Shown here one piece after another: positions 1-9,568 of a stretch of 64,000 nt of DNA. A program made the position numbers and the translations under genes. This stretch comes from Amycolatopsis orientalis DSM 43388 (GTDB lineage Bacteria; Actinomycetota; Actinomycetes; Mycobacteriales; Pseudonocardiaceae). The stretch lies in NCBI RefSeq assembly GCF_000411975.1, contig NZ_ASXG01000166.1, positions 1-64,000 of the forward strand. Reading direction: 5' to 3'. Positions within the stretch are counted from its first letter, which is position 1, and each line of letters opens with the position of its first letter. Under the pieces are notes generated by a model, which was not told the DNA's origin, did not search any database, and saw nothing but the letters and a program-made list of their open reading frames with translations.

Positions 1-46
1 TGGGGTGCTTGTCAAGGCACGCTTTCCCGCCTTGACAAGCACCCCA
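1..46. terminator. Perfect 18-bp inverted repeat at the left edge
   Basis: Arms 1-18 and 29-46 are exact reverse complements (TGGGGTGCTTGTCAAGGC and its complement) with a 10-base loop. No U-tract follows on the plus strand, which is common for actinobacterial hairpin terminators. It probably ends a gene that lies left of the window, since the next gene starts at 251 reading rightwards. The repeat may extend further left than the window shows. Confidence 0.6.
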
Positions 47-150
47 AGACCGTCAGCACAATCCGGCTTCGGGGTGCCCCACGCCACCCCCCGGGCGCGA
101 TGTCGCCGCCAGGCGACGAGCCGTCCGACTGATCCGCCAGTCAACCCAAG

Positions 151-229
151 ATCGCAACTCCTTTGCACACCAACAAGATCACCAACTCTTCCCGACACAG
201 ACCGATCCAAGAGTTGCGATTTTCGCAAC
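151..229. promoter_or_regulatory. Repeated AGTTGCGA operator half-sites upstream of the XRE-TetR gene
   Basis: ATCGCAACTC (151-160) and GAGTTGCGAT (211-220) form a perfect 10-bp inverted repeat. The second copy is also part of a tighter palindrome, GTTGCGA-TTT-TCGCAAC (213-229), which ends 21 bases before the ATG at 251. Three copies of the same half-site in front of a DNA-binding protein gene suggest autoregulation by that protein. This is inferred from position and symmetry only. Confidence 0.5.
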
Positions 230-250
230 CCGGAGTTAGCGTCTCCGGCC

Positions 251-1111
251 ATGGACGAAACAGACCAGCTGAGGCAACGGGTGCGGCAGCTGATCCAGTC
301 CATGCCCGTCCCCCAACGCGAATTCGCCGCCGCCATCGGCCTCGACCAGACCAAGCTCTCCAAGGCGCTCAACGGCGCCCGCCGCTTCTCCCCGCACGAA
401 CTCGTCCGCGTAGCCGAATACTCCGGCGTGACAGTGAACTGGCTGCTCAACGGCAGCGACGACGCCAAGACCGTCACCGCCGTCCCGGCCCCCGCGGCCG
501 GAACGGCGAGCGACCCCGACGACCTGGCGCACTCCGAGCCGCGGCGACGGATCCTCGAGACCGCGTGGCAGCTCATCGCCGAGCGCGGGTATCACCGGGT
601 GCGCATCGCCGACATCGCGCAGGCGTGCGGCACCAGCACCGCGGCCATCCACTACCACTTCCCCACCAAGACCGAAGTCCTCGACGAAGCGCTGCGGCGC
701 AACGTGAAGCTCGCCTTCGACCGGCAGGTCGCCGAGCTGCACGCGGTGCCCGGCGCGCACGACCGGCTGCTCAAGCTGGTCGAACTGCAGCTGCCGACCG
801 AGGGCCTGCTGCGCGCCGAATGGTCGGTGTGGCTGCAGGTCTGGAACGAGGTCGCGCTCGACCCGCGGCTGCGTTCGCTCTACACCGATTCCTACGACCG
901 CTGGTACCAGACCATTCTCATGACCATCCGCACCGGCCAGGAGCAGGGCGTGTTCCGCCTGGCCGACCCCGAGGCCGCCACCGCCCAGCTCACCGCGCTG
1001 ATCGACGGCCTCGGCATCCAGGTGCTGACCGGGCGGCCCGGCAGCACGGTGGGCGCGATGCGCGCGCACCTGCACGACTTCATCGACCGCTCGATCGTCC
1101 AAGGAGCCTGA
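251..1111 (+). CDS. XRE-TetR two-domain transcriptional regulator
   Basis: A 286-residue protein with two different DNA-binding modules. Residues about 1-70 form an XRE-type helix-turn-helix ([21 protein letters not shown]), and from about residue 95 a TetR N-terminal domain follows ([39 protein letters not shown]) with a TetR ligand-binding region behind it. The ATG at 251 is chosen because the XRE domain begins just after it and because the region upstream carries operator-like repeats. The stop overlaps the next start by one base (TGATG), so it heads the carnitine operon and probably senses a pathway intermediate. Known carnitine regulators in Pseudomonas are AraC-type, so this regulator class is different. 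Effector and targets are inferred. Confidence 0.85.
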   Translation: MDETDQLRQRVRQLIQSMPVPQREFAAAIGLDQTKLSKALNGARRFSPHELVRVAEYSGVTVNWLLNGSDDAKTVTAVPAPAAGTASDPDDLAHSEPRRRILETAWQLIAERGYHRVRIADIAQACGTSTAAIHYHFPTKTEVLDEALRRNVKLAFDRQVAELHAVPGAHDRLLKLVELQLPTEGLLRAEWSVWLQVWNEVALDPRLRSLYTDSYDRWYQTILMTIRTGQEQGVFRLADPEAATAQLTALIDGLGIQVLTGRPGSTVGAMRAHLHDFIDRSIVQGA

Positions 1112-2004
1112 TGAACCACGAAGTCATCGTCACCTGCGCGCTCACCGGCGCGGGGGACACCACCCGCCGGAGCCCGCACGTTCCGGTCAGCCCGGCGCAG
1201 ATCGCCGAGAGCGCCATCGAAGCCGCCAATGCCGGCGCGGCCGTGGTGCACATCCACGTGCGCGAGCCCGAAACGGGTGCCCCGTCGCGGGACGTCGCGC
1301 TGTACCGCGAGGCGGTGCGGCTGGTCAAAGAGTCCGGCGTGGACGTGGTCGTCAACCTCACCGCGGGCATGGGCGGCGACCTCGTCATCGACGCCGAGGA
1401 CCCGCTCAAGCCGGTCGACGGCACCGACCTCGTCAACGCGCACGACCGGCTCCCGCACGTCGAGGAACTGCTGCCGGACATCTGCACGCTCGACTGCGGT
1501 TCGCTGAACTTCGGCGAGGGCAACCAGCTCTATGTGTCCACTCCGGACATGCTCCGCACCGGAGCGAAACGGATCCAGGAACTCGGCGTGAAGCCCGAAC
1601 TGGAGATCTTCGACACCGGCAACCTGTGGTTCGCCGCGAAAATGGTCGAGGAAGGCCTGATCGACCCGCCGCCGCTGTTCCAGCTGTGCATGGGAATCCC
1701 GTACGGCGCGCCGCCGGATCCCGCACTGCTGCAAGCGATGGTGCATCTGCTGCCGGAAGGCGCGCAGTGGGCGTCGTTCGCCATCGGGCGCGACCAGATG
1801 CCGTGGGTCGCGCAGTCGGTGCTGCTGGGCGGGCACGTCCGGGTCGGGCTGGAGGACAACCTCTACCTGTCGCGCGGCGTCAAGGCCACCAACGGCCAGC
1901 TCGTCGAACGCGCGGTGGACATCGTGCAGAAGCTCGGCGCGGACATCGCCACCCCGGACCGGGCGCGCGCGATCCTCGGGCTGAAGGAGCGCGCCAATGC
2001 CTGA
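1111..2004 (+). CDS. Beta-keto acid cleavage enzyme (BKACE, DUF849), likely dehydrocarnitine cleavage
   Basis: This 297-residue TIM-barrel protein belongs to the BKACE family, which condenses a beta-keto acid with acetyl-CoA to give acetoacetate and a new CoA ester. The family signature [18 protein letters not shown] is near the N terminus and the zinc-binding HIH motif is at residues 47-49. The following genes encode a carnitine-type dehydrogenase and a hotdog thioesterase, so the most likely substrate is 3-dehydrocarnitine, giving betainyl-CoA plus acetoacetate in the cytosol. It starts one base inside the regulator stop codon and overlaps the next gene by 8 bases. Substrate assignment rests on context and on the known carnitine pathway of Pseudomonas and rhizobia. 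Confidence 0.85.
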   Translation: MNHEVIVTCALTGAGDTTRRSPHVPVSPAQIAESAIEAANAGAAVVHIHVREPETGAPSRDVALYREAVRLVKESGVDVVVNLTAGMGGDLVIDAEDPLKPVDGTDLVNAHDRLPHVEELLPDICTLDCGSLNFGEGNQLYVSTPDMLRTGAKRIQELGVKPELEIFDTGNLWFAAKMVEEGLIDPPPLFQLCMGIPYGAPPDPALLQAMVHLLPEGAQWASFAIGRDQMPWVAQSVLLGGHVRVGLEDNLYLSRGVKATNGQLVERAVDIVQKLGADIATPDRARAILGLKERANA

Positions 2005-2941
2005 AGCATCCACAGTGGACACTGTCGCCTGCGTCGGAGCCGGAGTCATCGGCGGCGGCTGGGTCGCGCACTTCCTCGCCCAGGGCTTCGACGTCCGGGC
2101 CTGGGACCCGGCGCCGGACGCCGCGCAGAAGCTGGAAAGGCTCGTCGACGCGGCCTGGCCCGCCCTCACCGAACTCGGCCTCAAGCCGGGCGCTAGCCGC
2201 GACCGCCTCACCGTCACCGCGACGCTCGCGGAAGCCGTCGACGGCGTGGGCTTCGTACAGGAAAGCGCGCCGGAAGACCTGCCGCTCAAGCAGAAACTGC
2301 TGGCCGACATCGACGCGGTCACCGCGCCCGACGTCGTGATCGCCTCGTCCACCTCCGGCTACGGCATGACCGAAATGCAGGTCGCCGCGAAGACGCCGGA
2401 ACGGCTCGTGGTCGGGCATCCGTTCAACCCGCCGTATCTCATTCCGCTGGTCGAGGTCGTCGGCGGGAAGCTCAGCGCGCAGTGGGCGGTCGAGCAGGCC
2501 GCGGCGTTCTACCGGCGCGTCGGCAAGTCCGTGCTCACGATGGACCGCGAGGTGCCCGGCTTCATCGCGAACCGGCTCCAGGAAGCGCTGTGGCGCGAAG
2601 CCCTGCACATGGTCGCGAACGGCGAGGCCACCGTCGAGCAGATCGACCTCGCCATCACCGACGGACCGGGCCTGCGGTGGCCCGTCCAGGGTCCGATGCT
2701 GACGTTCCACCTGGCCGGCGGCGAAGGCGGCATGGCACACATGCTCGACCACTTCGGACCCTCGCTGAAGTCGCCGTGGACCCGGCTCGACGCACCGGAA
2801 CTCACCAAGGACCTGCGCGACGCCGTGGTCGCCGGATGCGACGACGAGGCGGACGGGCGGACCGTCGCCGACCTCATCGCCGAACGCGACCGGGCGGTCA
2901 TCGCGATCCAGCGCGCGGTCGGGCAGGCCCGTCGTGGCTGA
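1997..2941 (+). CDS. lcdH: L-carnitine dehydrogenase (3-hydroxyacyl-CoA dehydrogenase superfamily)
   Basis: A 314-residue NAD-dependent dehydrogenase. A Rossmann motif, [15 protein letters not shown], opens the protein, and [17 protein letters not shown] and [11 protein letters not shown] are typical of the 3-hydroxyacyl-CoA dehydrogenase fold. With BKACE and a thioesterase on either side it is best read as carnitine dehydrogenase, oxidising L-carnitine to 3-dehydrocarnitine. The ATG at 1997 has AAGGAG about 8 bases upstream. In some bacteria the dehydrogenase and thioesterase are fused; here they are separate genes overlapping by 8 bases, which suggests coupled translation. A generic 3-hydroxyacyl-CoA dehydrogenase is the alternative. 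Confidence 0.8.
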   Translation: MPEASTVDTVACVGAGVIGGGWVAHFLAQGFDVRAWDPAPDAAQKLERLVDAAWPALTELGLKPGASRDRLTVTATLAEAVDGVGFVQESAPEDLPLKQKLLADIDAVTAPDVVIASSTSGYGMTEMQVAAKTPERLVVGHPFNPPYLIPLVEVVGGKLSAQWAVEQAAAFYRRVGKSVLTMDREVPGFIANRLQEALWREALHMVANGEATVEQIDLAITDGPGLRWPVQGPMLTFHLAGGEGGMAHMLDHFGPSLKSPWTRLDAPELTKDLRDAVVAGCDDEADGRTVADLIAERDRAVIAIQRAVGQARRG

Positions 2942-3359
2942 GTACCGCGACCGGGTCCGTCCGGAGTGGATCGACTACAACGGTCACCTCTCCGAGCCCT
3001 ACTACGTGCTCGTCTTCGGCGACGCGACCACCGCGCTGATGGACATCGTCGGCCTCGGCCCCGGCTACCGCGAAAGAACCGGGGCGTCGCTGTACACCGT
3101 GGAGGCGCACGTCCGGTATCTGCGCGAAGTCGGCGCGGACGCCGAACTCGAGGTGACGACCTCCGTGCTGTCAGTCGGCGCGAAAAAGGTGCGGCTGTGC
3201 CACGAGATGCGGGTCGCCGGCGAACTCGTCGCCACCGAAGAGCTGTTGTGCCTGCACGTTTCCGGGGGACGCGCGACGCCGTTCCCCGCCGACGTCGCGG
3301 CCGCGCTCGGAACGCATCTCGCCCCGGTCCCGGACTACGCGGGACGTGCCATCGCCTGA
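2934..3359 (+). CDS. Hotdog-fold thioesterase, likely betainyl-CoA thioesterase
   Basis: A 141-residue single hotdog domain with the 4HBT-type segment RPEWIDYNGHLSEPYY, whose Asp is the expected catalytic residue. In the carnitine pathway this step hydrolyses betainyl-CoA to glycine betaine and CoA. It begins at a GTG inside the end of the dehydrogenase gene, so the three catabolic genes form one tightly packed transcript. A strong hairpin follows 16 bases after the stop. The family is clear; the substrate is inferred from the neighbours. Confidence 0.8.
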   Translation: MAEYRDRVRPEWIDYNGHLSEPYYVLVFGDATTALMDIVGLGPGYRERTGASLYTVEAHVRYLREVGADAELEVTTSVLSVGAKKVRLCHEMRVAGELVATEELLCLHVSGGRATPFPADVAAALGTHLAPVPDYAGRAIA

Positions 3360-3375
3360 TCCCTCCCCTCCCCTC

Positions 3376-3415
3376 GTGAGCGGCGGTCCCGGTCCGCGCC
3401 GGGACCGCCGCTCAC
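3376..3415. terminator. 17-bp perfect hairpin between the catabolic genes and the transporter genes
   Basis: GTGAGCGGCGGTCCCGG (3376-3392) and its exact complement (3399-3415) enclose a 6-base loop, without a T-run. It sits between the thioesterase stop and the binding-protein start at 3433. It could end most transcripts of the carnitine genes or act as a partial terminator or mRNA-stabilising element that sets the enzyme-to-transporter ratio. Confidence 0.65.
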
Positions 3416-3432
3416 CCACCCGAAAGTCACCC

Positions 3433-5025
3433 ATGGAAGCCCGATGTAAACCGACCCACGTCTCCCGCCGCCGATTCCTGACCACCGCGCTCGCCGGCGC
3501 CGCGCTCGCCGGTGCCGCTCCCCTGCTGGCCGCCTGCGGCTCCACCGTCGCCGCGGCCGTCCCCTCCGGGCCGCCGAAACGAGGCGGCGCCCTCCGGGTC
3601 GGAGTCACCGGCGGCGGAGCGTCGGACACGCTCGACCCGCACACCCCCGCCACGAACCCGGACATCGCCCGGGTGCTCAACCTCTACGAACCGCTGCTGA
3701 TGCGCGATCACGACTACCGGCTCCAGATGCTGGTGGCCGAATCGCTGAAATCCTCGCCGGACGCGCGCACCTGGACGGCCGTGCTGCGCTCGGGCATCCG
3801 CTTCCACGACGGCCGCCCGGTGACCCCGGCCGACGTCGTCGCGACCTTCCGCCGCATCACCGATCCGAAGAACCCGAAGAGCGGCGCGGCCGGGCTGGCC
3901 ATGCTCGGCGAGGTGGTCGCGACCGGCGACCGGACGGTCGAATTCCGGCTCGCCTCCCCGAATTCCGGCTTCGACGATCTGCTCGGGCAGTACAGCCTCG
4001 GTATCGTCCCGGCCGATTTCGACGTCAAGGCGCCGATCGGCACCGGGCCGTTCAAGGTCGAGACGTTCACCGCCGGGCTGCAGAGCACCTTCGTGCGCAA
4101 CGAGCACTACTGGCGGCCGGGCCAGCCGTACCTGGACCGGTTGTCGCTCATCAACTTCGCCGACGACGACGCCCGGATCAACGCCCTGCTCTCGTCCCAG
4201 GTGGACGCGATCGACCAGGTCCCGGTCGCGCTCGTGGACGTGCTCCGCAGCGACCCGCGGATCCAGGTGCTGCGGTCGGAGACCGGGACCTGGCTGCCGT
4301 TCACCATGCGCGTCGACCGGCCGCCGTTCAACGACGTCCGGGTGCGCCAGGCGCTGCGCCTGGTGGTCGACCGCGAGCAGATGATCAACCAGGTGCTCAG
4401 CGGACAGGGCCGGGTCGGCAACGACCTCTACGCGCCCTTCGACCCGGCGTACAACCGGCAATTGCCGCAGCGGAAGCAGAACATCGCCGAGGCGAAGCGG
4501 CTGCTCGCCGAGGCGGGGAAGCCGAATCTCGACATCGAACTGGTCACCGCGCCGATCCAGGCCGGCGCGGTCGAGGCCGCGCAGGTGTTCCAGCAGCAGG
4601 CCAAGGCGGCCGGCGTGAACGTCCGGATCCGGAAGATCGACACCACCACGTTCTACGGCGAGAACTACCTGTCCTGGGACTTCGCGCAGGACTTCTGGTA
4701 CACCCGCAACTACCTGCCGCAGGTCGCGTCCGGCGCGCTGCCGAAAGCGCCGTACAACGAAACCCATTGGAACGACCCGGAATTCACCGACCTCGTCACG
4801 CGGGCGAGCGCCACGGTGGACCCGAAGGCACGCACGGAGCTGCTCCACCGCGCGCAGCAGATCGAGTACGAACGCGGCGGGCTGATCGTCTGGGGGTTCG
4901 TCGACCAGGTCGACGCCTACCAGTCCTATGTGGCCGGTTTCGTGCCGGACCGGACCGGGATCTCGCTGTCGGGCTACCAGTTCCGCCAGGTCTGGCTCGG
5001 CACGGCGGAAGGAGGCGCGGCATGA
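3433..5025 (+). CDS. ABC importer substrate-binding lipoprotein, family 5 (Opp/Dpp type)
   Basis: This 530-residue extracytoplasmic solute-binding protein carries a Tat-like SRRRFLTTA signal and a lipobox ending LLAAC, so it should be exported folded and anchored as a lipoprotein. The mature part has family-5 features: GTGPFKVETF, RNEHYWRPGQPYLDRL and the region RQALRLVVDREQMINQVL. The next four bases overlap the permease start (ATGA). The family binds peptides, nickel, sugars or other solutes. Because it directly follows the carnitine genes, a quaternary amine, an acyl-carnitine or a betaine-containing peptide is possible, but this is only inference from position. Confidence 0.9.
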   Translation: MEARCKPTHVSRRRFLTTALAGAALAGAAPLLAACGSTVAAAVPSGPPKRGGALRVGVTGGGASDTLDPHTPATNPDIARVLNLYEPLLMRDHDYRLQMLVAESLKSSPDARTWTAVLRSGIRFHDGRPVTPADVVATFRRITDPKNPKSGAAGLAMLGEVVATGDRTVEFRLASPNSGFDDLLGQYSLGIVPADFDVKAPIGTGPFKVETFTAGLQSTFVRNEHYWRPGQPYLDRLSLINFADDDARINALLSSQVDAIDQVPVALVDVLRSDPRIQVLRSETGTWLPFTMRVDRPPFNDVRVRQALRLVVDREQMINQVLSGQGRVGNDLYAPFDPAYNRQLPQRKQNIAEAKRLLAEAGKPNLDIELVTAPIQAGAVEAAQVFQQQAKAAGVNVRIRKIDTTTFYGENYLSWDFAQDFWYTRNYLPQVASGALPKAPYNETHWNDPEFTDLVTRASATVDPKARTELLHRAQQIEYERGGLIVWGFVDQVDAYQSYVAGFVPDRTGISLSGYQFRQVWLGTAEGGAA

Positions 5026-5978
5026 GCCGGCTGATCCTCAAACGGCTGCTCGTGAGCCTCGTGGTGCTGTGGCTGGTCACGCTGCTGGTGTTCGTCGCGA
5101 CGCTGCTGCTGCCGGGCGATCCGGCCCGGGCCATCCTCGGCCAGCAGGCGACTCCGGAGCGGATCGCCGCGCTGCAGCACCAGCTGCACCTCGACGAACC
5201 GGTCTGGCAGCGCTATCTCTCTTGGCTGGGCGGCCTGTTCACCGGCGACCTGGGCACCTCGACCTCGACCCAGGGCCCGGTCACGACGCTGCTGGCGGAC
5301 CGGGTGTCGGCCTCGCTGGTGCTGCTCGTCCTCGCCGCGGTGATCGCCACCCCGCTCGGGCTCGCGCTCGGCACGTGGAGCGCGATGCGCCGCGGCCGCG
5401 CCGGCGACCAGGTCGTCTCCGGCGTCAGCCTGGTGATCGCCGCGCTGCCGGAGTTCGTCATCGGCGTGGCGCTCATCGTTCTCTTCGCGACGACAGTGTT
5501 CCGAGTCCTGCCCTCGGTGACCCTCACGCCGCCAGGCGAAGCGGTGTGGGCGCAACCGAGTCAGCTCGTCCTGCCGGTGCTCACGCTCGTGCTCGTCGTG
5601 ACCCCGTACATCACGCGGATGATGCGCGCGACGATGAGCGAAGTCCTCGATTCCGGATACGTGGAAATGGCGCGGCTCAAGGGAATGCGCGAGCGGACGG
5701 TGCTGCTGCGGCACGCCTTGCCGCACGCGGTCGGGCCGGTCGCGCAGGTCGTCGCGATCCAGCTGGCGTGGCTGGCCGGCGGCGTCGTGGTGGTCGAATT
5801 CCTGTTCCGCTACCCGGGCATCGGCCAGGCGCTGATCGACGCGGTCGGCAAACGCGACGTCGCGGTCGTCCAGGCGGTGACGCTGTTGATCGCGGCGGTC
5901 TACATCGTGGTGAACCTGCTGGCCGACGTGATCGGCATCCTCGCCGATCCCAAGCTCCGGACGGAGGCAGTGCGATGA
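5022..5978 (+). CDS. ABC importer permease, DppB/OppB type
   Basis: A 318-residue integral membrane protein starting MSRLILKRLLVSL, the usual OppB/DppB opening with a first transmembrane helix. It has the EAA-loop region YVEMARLKGMRERTVLLRHALPHA, which contacts the ATPase, and the C-terminal signature EFLFRYPGIGQALIDAV. It overlaps the binding-protein gene and the second permease gene by 4 bases each. Length and topology fit the family. Confidence 0.92.
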   Translation: MSRLILKRLLVSLVVLWLVTLLVFVATLLLPGDPARAILGQQATPERIAALQHQLHLDEPVWQRYLSWLGGLFTGDLGTSTSTQGPVTTLLADRVSASLVLLVLAAVIATPLGLALGTWSAMRRGRAGDQVVSGVSLVIAALPEFVIGVALIVLFATTVFRVLPSVTLTPPGEAVWAQPSQLVLPVLTLVLVVTPYITRMMRATMSEVLDSGYVEMARLKGMRERTVLLRHALPHAVGPVAQVVAIQLAWLAGGVVVVEFLFRYPGIGQALIDAVGKRDVAVVQAVTLLIAAVYIVVNLLADVIGILADPKLRTEAVR

Positions 5979-6871
5979 CCGCGGTCGAAGAAGAACAGGT
6001 GGTGCCCGCTGTCCCGGAAACGCCGCCCCGCGCGGCCGGCCTGATCCGCTCCGCCTGGGCGTTCCCGCAGGCCAAGGTCGGCGCCGCGCTGGCCGGAGTC
6101 GTGATTCTCGTGGCGTTGCTCGGCCCGTGGCTCGGGCCGGTGCTCACCGGCCACAGCACCACGGACTTCGCCGGGAAGCCGTTCAAACCGGACGGGATCG
6201 CCGGCACCGACGGCCTCGGCCGCGACGTCCTCACCCGGTTCCTCGCGGGCGGCACCACGCTGCTGCTCTACGCGGTGCTCGCCACCGCGCTCGGCATCGT
6301 GCTCGGCGCGCTGCTCGGCATGATCGCCGGATACGGCGGCGGCTGGCTGGACAGCCTGCTGATGCGCGGCAACGACGTGCTGCTGTCGTTCCCGCAGCTG
6401 GTCATCGCGTTGCTGGCGATCGCGGTGATCGGCCCGAAAGGCTGGCTGCTGGTGCTGGTCATCGGGCTGACGCACGCGCCGCGGACCGCCCGGGTCGCCC
6501 GGCAGGCCACCGTTTCGGTGCGCAACCACGACTATATCCGCGCGGCGGAGATGTACGCCGTGCCGCGCAGCCGGATCCTGCTGCGCGAGATCCTGCCGAA
6601 CATCACCGGCCCGCTGATGGTGGAGCTCGGGCTGCGGCTGACCTACTCGATCGGCTACATCGCCTCGCTCTCGTTCCTCGGCCTCGGCATCCAGCCGCCG
6701 GCCGCGGACTGGGGCCTGATGATCAACGAGAACCGCATCGCGCTCGTCGTGCAGCCGTGGGGCGTGCTGCTCCCGGTGGCCGCGATCGCGGTGCTCGCCG
6801 TCGGCACGAACCTCGTCGCCGACTCGCTCGCCTCGGCCGCGGCCGGGCGGACCCGGGAGGCACGCGCATGA
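5975..6871 (+). CDS. ABC importer permease, DppC/OppC type
   Basis: A 298-residue partner permease. After a soluble N terminus of about 25 residues and one helix, it shows the OppC landmark GTDGLGRDVLTRFLAGGTTLL and the EAA loop YIRAAEMYAVPRSRILLREILPN. The C-terminal helix region SFLGLGIQPPAADWGLMI is characteristic. It is linked to both neighbours by 4-base ATGA overlaps, so stoichiometric translation of the transporter subunits is expected. Confidence 0.92.
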   Translation: MTAVEEEQVVPAVPETPPRAAGLIRSAWAFPQAKVGAALAGVVILVALLGPWLGPVLTGHSTTDFAGKPFKPDGIAGTDGLGRDVLTRFLAGGTTLLLYAVLATALGIVLGALLGMIAGYGGGWLDSLLMRGNDVLLSFPQLVIALLAIAVIGPKGWLLVLVIGLTHAPRTARVARQATVSVRNHDYIRAAEMYAVPRSRILLREILPNITGPLMVELGLRLTYSIGYIASLSFLGLGIQPPAADWGLMINENRIALVVQPWGVLLPVAAIAVLAVGTNLVADSLASAAAGRTREARA

Positions 6872-8445
6872 CCGCCGTGATGACGAAAGCCCTGGAGGTG
6901 ACCGGGCTGGCCATGCGCACGACGGCGGGCCGCCCGGTGCTGCATTCGGTGTCCTACGAGATCGCTCCCGGCGAGGTGCTCGCGCTCGTCGGCGAATCCG
7001 GCTCCGGCAAGACGACCGCCGGGCTGGCCGCGCTCGGCCATTTCCGCCGAGGGCTGGTGTCCGGCGGCGGCAAGGTGCTGCTGCACCCGCGCGACGGCGA
7101 GCCGGTCGACGTCCTGGCGCTCGACGACGCCGCGCGCCGCCAGTTGCGGGGCAGCGCCGTCGCGTACATCCCGCAGGACCCGGCGCTGTCGCTGAACCCG
7201 GCGCTGCGGATCGGCCGGCAGATCGCCGAGGTGCTCGAAACGCACGGCTACGCCGGGTCCGTCGACGCGCGCGTGGCCGAGGTGCTGGCCGAGGTCGGGC
7301 TGCCGTCCGGCGAGGCCTACCAGCGGCGGTACCCGCATCAGCTGTCCGGCGGGCAGCAGCAGCGGGTCGGCATCGCGATGGCTTTCGCCTGCCGCCCCAG
7401 CGTGGTGGTGCTGGACGAGCCGACCACCGGCCTGGACGTGAAGACCCAGGCTTTGGTGCTGGAAACCGTGCGGCAGCTGACGTCCGAGCACGGCGTCGCG
7501 GCGCTCTACATCACCCACGACCTCGCCGTGGTCGCGCAGCTCGCCGACCGGGTCGCCGTGATGTACCAAGGGAATCTGGTCGAATGCGGGGTCGCTGACG
7601 AGGTACTGCGGCGGCCGAAGCACGCGTACACGAAGCGCCTCCTCGCTGCGGTGCCGGATCTCGGTGCGGAACCCGCCGCCGCTCCCCCGGCGGAGGACGC
7701 GGTGCTGGCCGCACGCGACATCCGAGTGTCCTACGGGCAGCAGCAGGTGCTGCGCGGCATCGACCTCGCCGTGACGCGCGGGGAAAGCGTGATGCTGCTC
7801 GGCGAGTCCGGTTCCGGAAAAACCACGCTGTCGCAGTGCATCGCTGGGCTCAACCGCGTCTTCAGCGGCACCGTCGCGCTCGAAGGCACTCCGCTGGCTC
7901 CGGCCGCCCGGCAGCGCAGCACCGACGAACTGCGGCGGATCCAGTACGTCTTCCAAAGCCCGTTCTCGTCGCTGAACCCGCGCAAGACGATCGCCCAGTC
8001 GATCGAGGTTCCGTTGGTGCGCTTGACTTCCCTCTCCCGCACCGAACGCCGCCGACGCGTCGCCGAGACGCTGGACCGGGTCCGCCTGCGGCAAGACCTC
8101 GCGAACCGGCTGCCGGACCAGCTCAGCGGCGGCGAACGGCAACGCGCGGCGATCGCCCGCGCGCTCGTGACCACCCCGGACGTCCTGGTGTGCGACGAGG
8201 TCACGTCCGCGCTGGACGTCTCCGTGCAGGCGACCATCGTCGAGCTGCTCGGCGAACTGCGCCGGGAACTCGGCATGGCGATGCTGTTCGTGACGCACAA
8301 CATCGCCCTCGCCCCGGAGGTGGCGGACCGGATCGCGGTCCTGCGCGGCGGCGAGATCGTCGAGGAGGGTGCCGTCGAGGCGGTGCTGAACTCCCCGTCG
8401 CACGAGTACACGAGCGAACTTCTCGCTACGACGCCGAGGCTGTGA
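6868..8445 (+). CDS. Fused double-ATPase subunit of the Opp/Dpp-type importer (DppD-DppF fusion)
   Basis: A 525-residue cytoplasmic protein with two complete ABC modules in one chain. Module 1 has Walker [10 protein letters not shown] (residues 42-50), signature [14 protein letters not shown] and Walker [13 protein letters not shown]. Module 2 has Walker [10 protein letters not shown], signature [15 protein letters not shown] and Walker [13 protein letters not shown]. Linker residues about 265-285 are Ala/Pro-rich. In many bacteria the two ATPases are separate genes; fusions occur in actinobacteria. It completes the importer encoded from 3433 onwards. Confidence 0.92.
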   Translation: MTAVMTKALEVTGLAMRTTAGRPVLHSVSYEIAPGEVLALVGESGSGKTTAGLAALGHFRRGLVSGGGKVLLHPRDGEPVDVLALDDAARRQLRGSAVAYIPQDPALSLNPALRIGRQIAEVLETHGYAGSVDARVAEVLAEVGLPSGEAYQRRYPHQLSGGQQQRVGIAMAFACRPSVVVLDEPTTGLDVKTQALVLETVRQLTSEHGVAALYITHDLAVVAQLADRVAVMYQGNLVECGVADEVLRRPKHAYTKRLLAAVPDLGAEPAAAPPAEDAVLAARDIRVSYGQQQVLRGIDLAVTRGESVMLLGESGSGKTTLSQCIAGLNRVFSGTVALEGTPLAPAARQRSTDELRRIQYVFQSPFSSLNPRKTIAQSIEVPLVRLTSLSRTERRRRVAETLDRVRLRQDLANRLPDQLSGGERQRAAIARALVTTPDVLVCDEVTSALDVSVQATIVELLGELRRELGMAMLFVTHNIALAPEVADRIAVLRGGEIVEEGAVEAVLNSPSHEYTSELLATTPRL

Positions 8446-8453
8446 GGAGCCGA

Positions 8454-9554
8454 ATGACTGTCCATGGTGCGGTAAAGCCCGGGTACGAGGGCGTCCGGGA
8501 AGCTTTCGGCGACATCGTCGAGGCAACGACCGGCGGAGCCGCGTTCAGCGTGTTCCGCGACGGCGCTCCGGTGGTGGAGCTGTGGGGCGGCTCGGCGGCG
8601 GACGGCGTGCCGTGGACCGAGGACACCCGCGCGGTGTTGTTCAGCGGCACCAAGGGCGTCGTCGCGACCGTCCTGGCGATGCTGACCGCGCAAGGCAAGC
8701 TCGACCCGGACGAACGCGTCGCCCGCTACTGGCCGGAATTCGCCGCGGCGGGCAAGGAGGACGTGCGGGTTTCGCAGGTCCTTTCGCACACCGTCGGCCT
8801 GCCCTACGTGGAGCCCGACCTGCCGATGCTGGACAACGCGGCGAACGCCGAGGCCCTCGCCGCCCAGCGTCCGCTGTGGACTCCCGGCACGAAGGTCGCC
8901 TACCACGCGCTCACCTACGGCTACCTCGCCACCGAACTGGCGCGGCGCGTCACCGGGGCGGACCTCGGTGTGCTGATCCGCGACCTGCTCGCCGGGCCGC
9001 ACGGCCTCGACCTGCGGCTCGGCACCCCGCCGACCGTCCCGGTCGCGACCCTGCGGCGCGCGCCCGGCTACCGGATCAGCACCTTCCTCCACGACGAGGA
9101 ACGCCGCCGGATCGTCGAACGGATGTACCGCGGCCTGCTCGATTCGGGCGACTCGATGAACTCGCCGGAGTACCGCGGCGCGACGCTGGCGGCCGGCGGC
9201 GCGGTCGGCACCGCGACCGCGATGGCCCGTCTCTACGACCTGCTGCGCGCGGGCGAACTCGTCCCCGCCGACATCCTCGCCCAGGCCACGCGCACCTGGT
9301 CCGAAGGCATCGACGCGATCAACGACCGCCCGCTGCGCTTCGGCCTCGGCTTCGAACTGGCCGACCCGATCGGCACCTACGGCCCCGCCGACGCCGACCC
9401 GGCCGCCTTCGGCCACTCCGGAGCCGGCGGCGGCCGCCACGGCGCCTGGCCGAGCCGGGGTGTGTCGTTCTCGTTCGTGCCGAACGAACTCCAGGCCGAG
9501 GACGTCGACCACCGGGCGTCGTCGCTGTTGGCGGCGCTGCACGAGGCCGTCTGA
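8454..9554 (+). CDS. Serine hydrolase of the class C beta-lactamase/esterase family
   Basis: A 366-residue protein without a clear signal peptide. The SxxK motif SGTK (Ser64, Lys67) supplies the expected nucleophile and base, and HSGAGGG near residue 325 takes the place of the KTG box. Such proteins are usually esterases, peptidases or D-amino-acid amidases rather than true beta-lactamases. It starts 8 bases after the ABC ATPase stop with GAGGAG upstream, so it belongs to the same transcript as the importer. A role in hydrolysing an imported ester or peptide before it enters the carnitine pathway is plausible but unproven. Confidence 0.82.
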   Translation: MTVHGAVKPGYEGVREAFGDIVEATTGGAAFSVFRDGAPVVELWGGSAADGVPWTEDTRAVLFSGTKGVVATVLAMLTAQGKLDPDERVARYWPEFAAAGKEDVRVSQVLSHTVGLPYVEPDLPMLDNAANAEALAAQRPLWTPGTKVAYHALTYGYLATELARRVTGADLGVLIRDLLAGPHGLDLRLGTPPTVPVATLRRAPGYRISTFLHDEERRRIVERMYRGLLDSGDSMNSPEYRGATLAAGGAVGTATAMARLYDLLRAGELVPADILAQATRTWSEGIDAINDRPLRFGLGFELADPIGTYGPADADPAAFGHSGAGGGRHGAWPSRGVSFSFVPNELQAEDVDHRASSLLAALHEAV

Positions 9555-9556
9555 CC

Positions 9557-9562
9557 TACCGT
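9557..9562 (+). promoter_or_regulatory. -10-like TACCGT close to the start of the cobalamin-binding-like gene
   Basis: TACCGT lies 6 bases before the ATG at 9569, and no Shine-Dalgarno sequence is visible. This spacing would place the transcription start at or next to the start codon, giving a leaderless mRNA. The element begins 3 bases after the previous stop codon. Confidence 0.4.
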
Positions 9563-9568
9563 GGGCAG

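Noticed and set aside
8454-9554. True antibiotic-resistance beta-lactamase
   Set aside because: No signal peptide, the KTG box is replaced by HSG, and it is embedded in a transporter operon; an esterase or peptidase is more likely.
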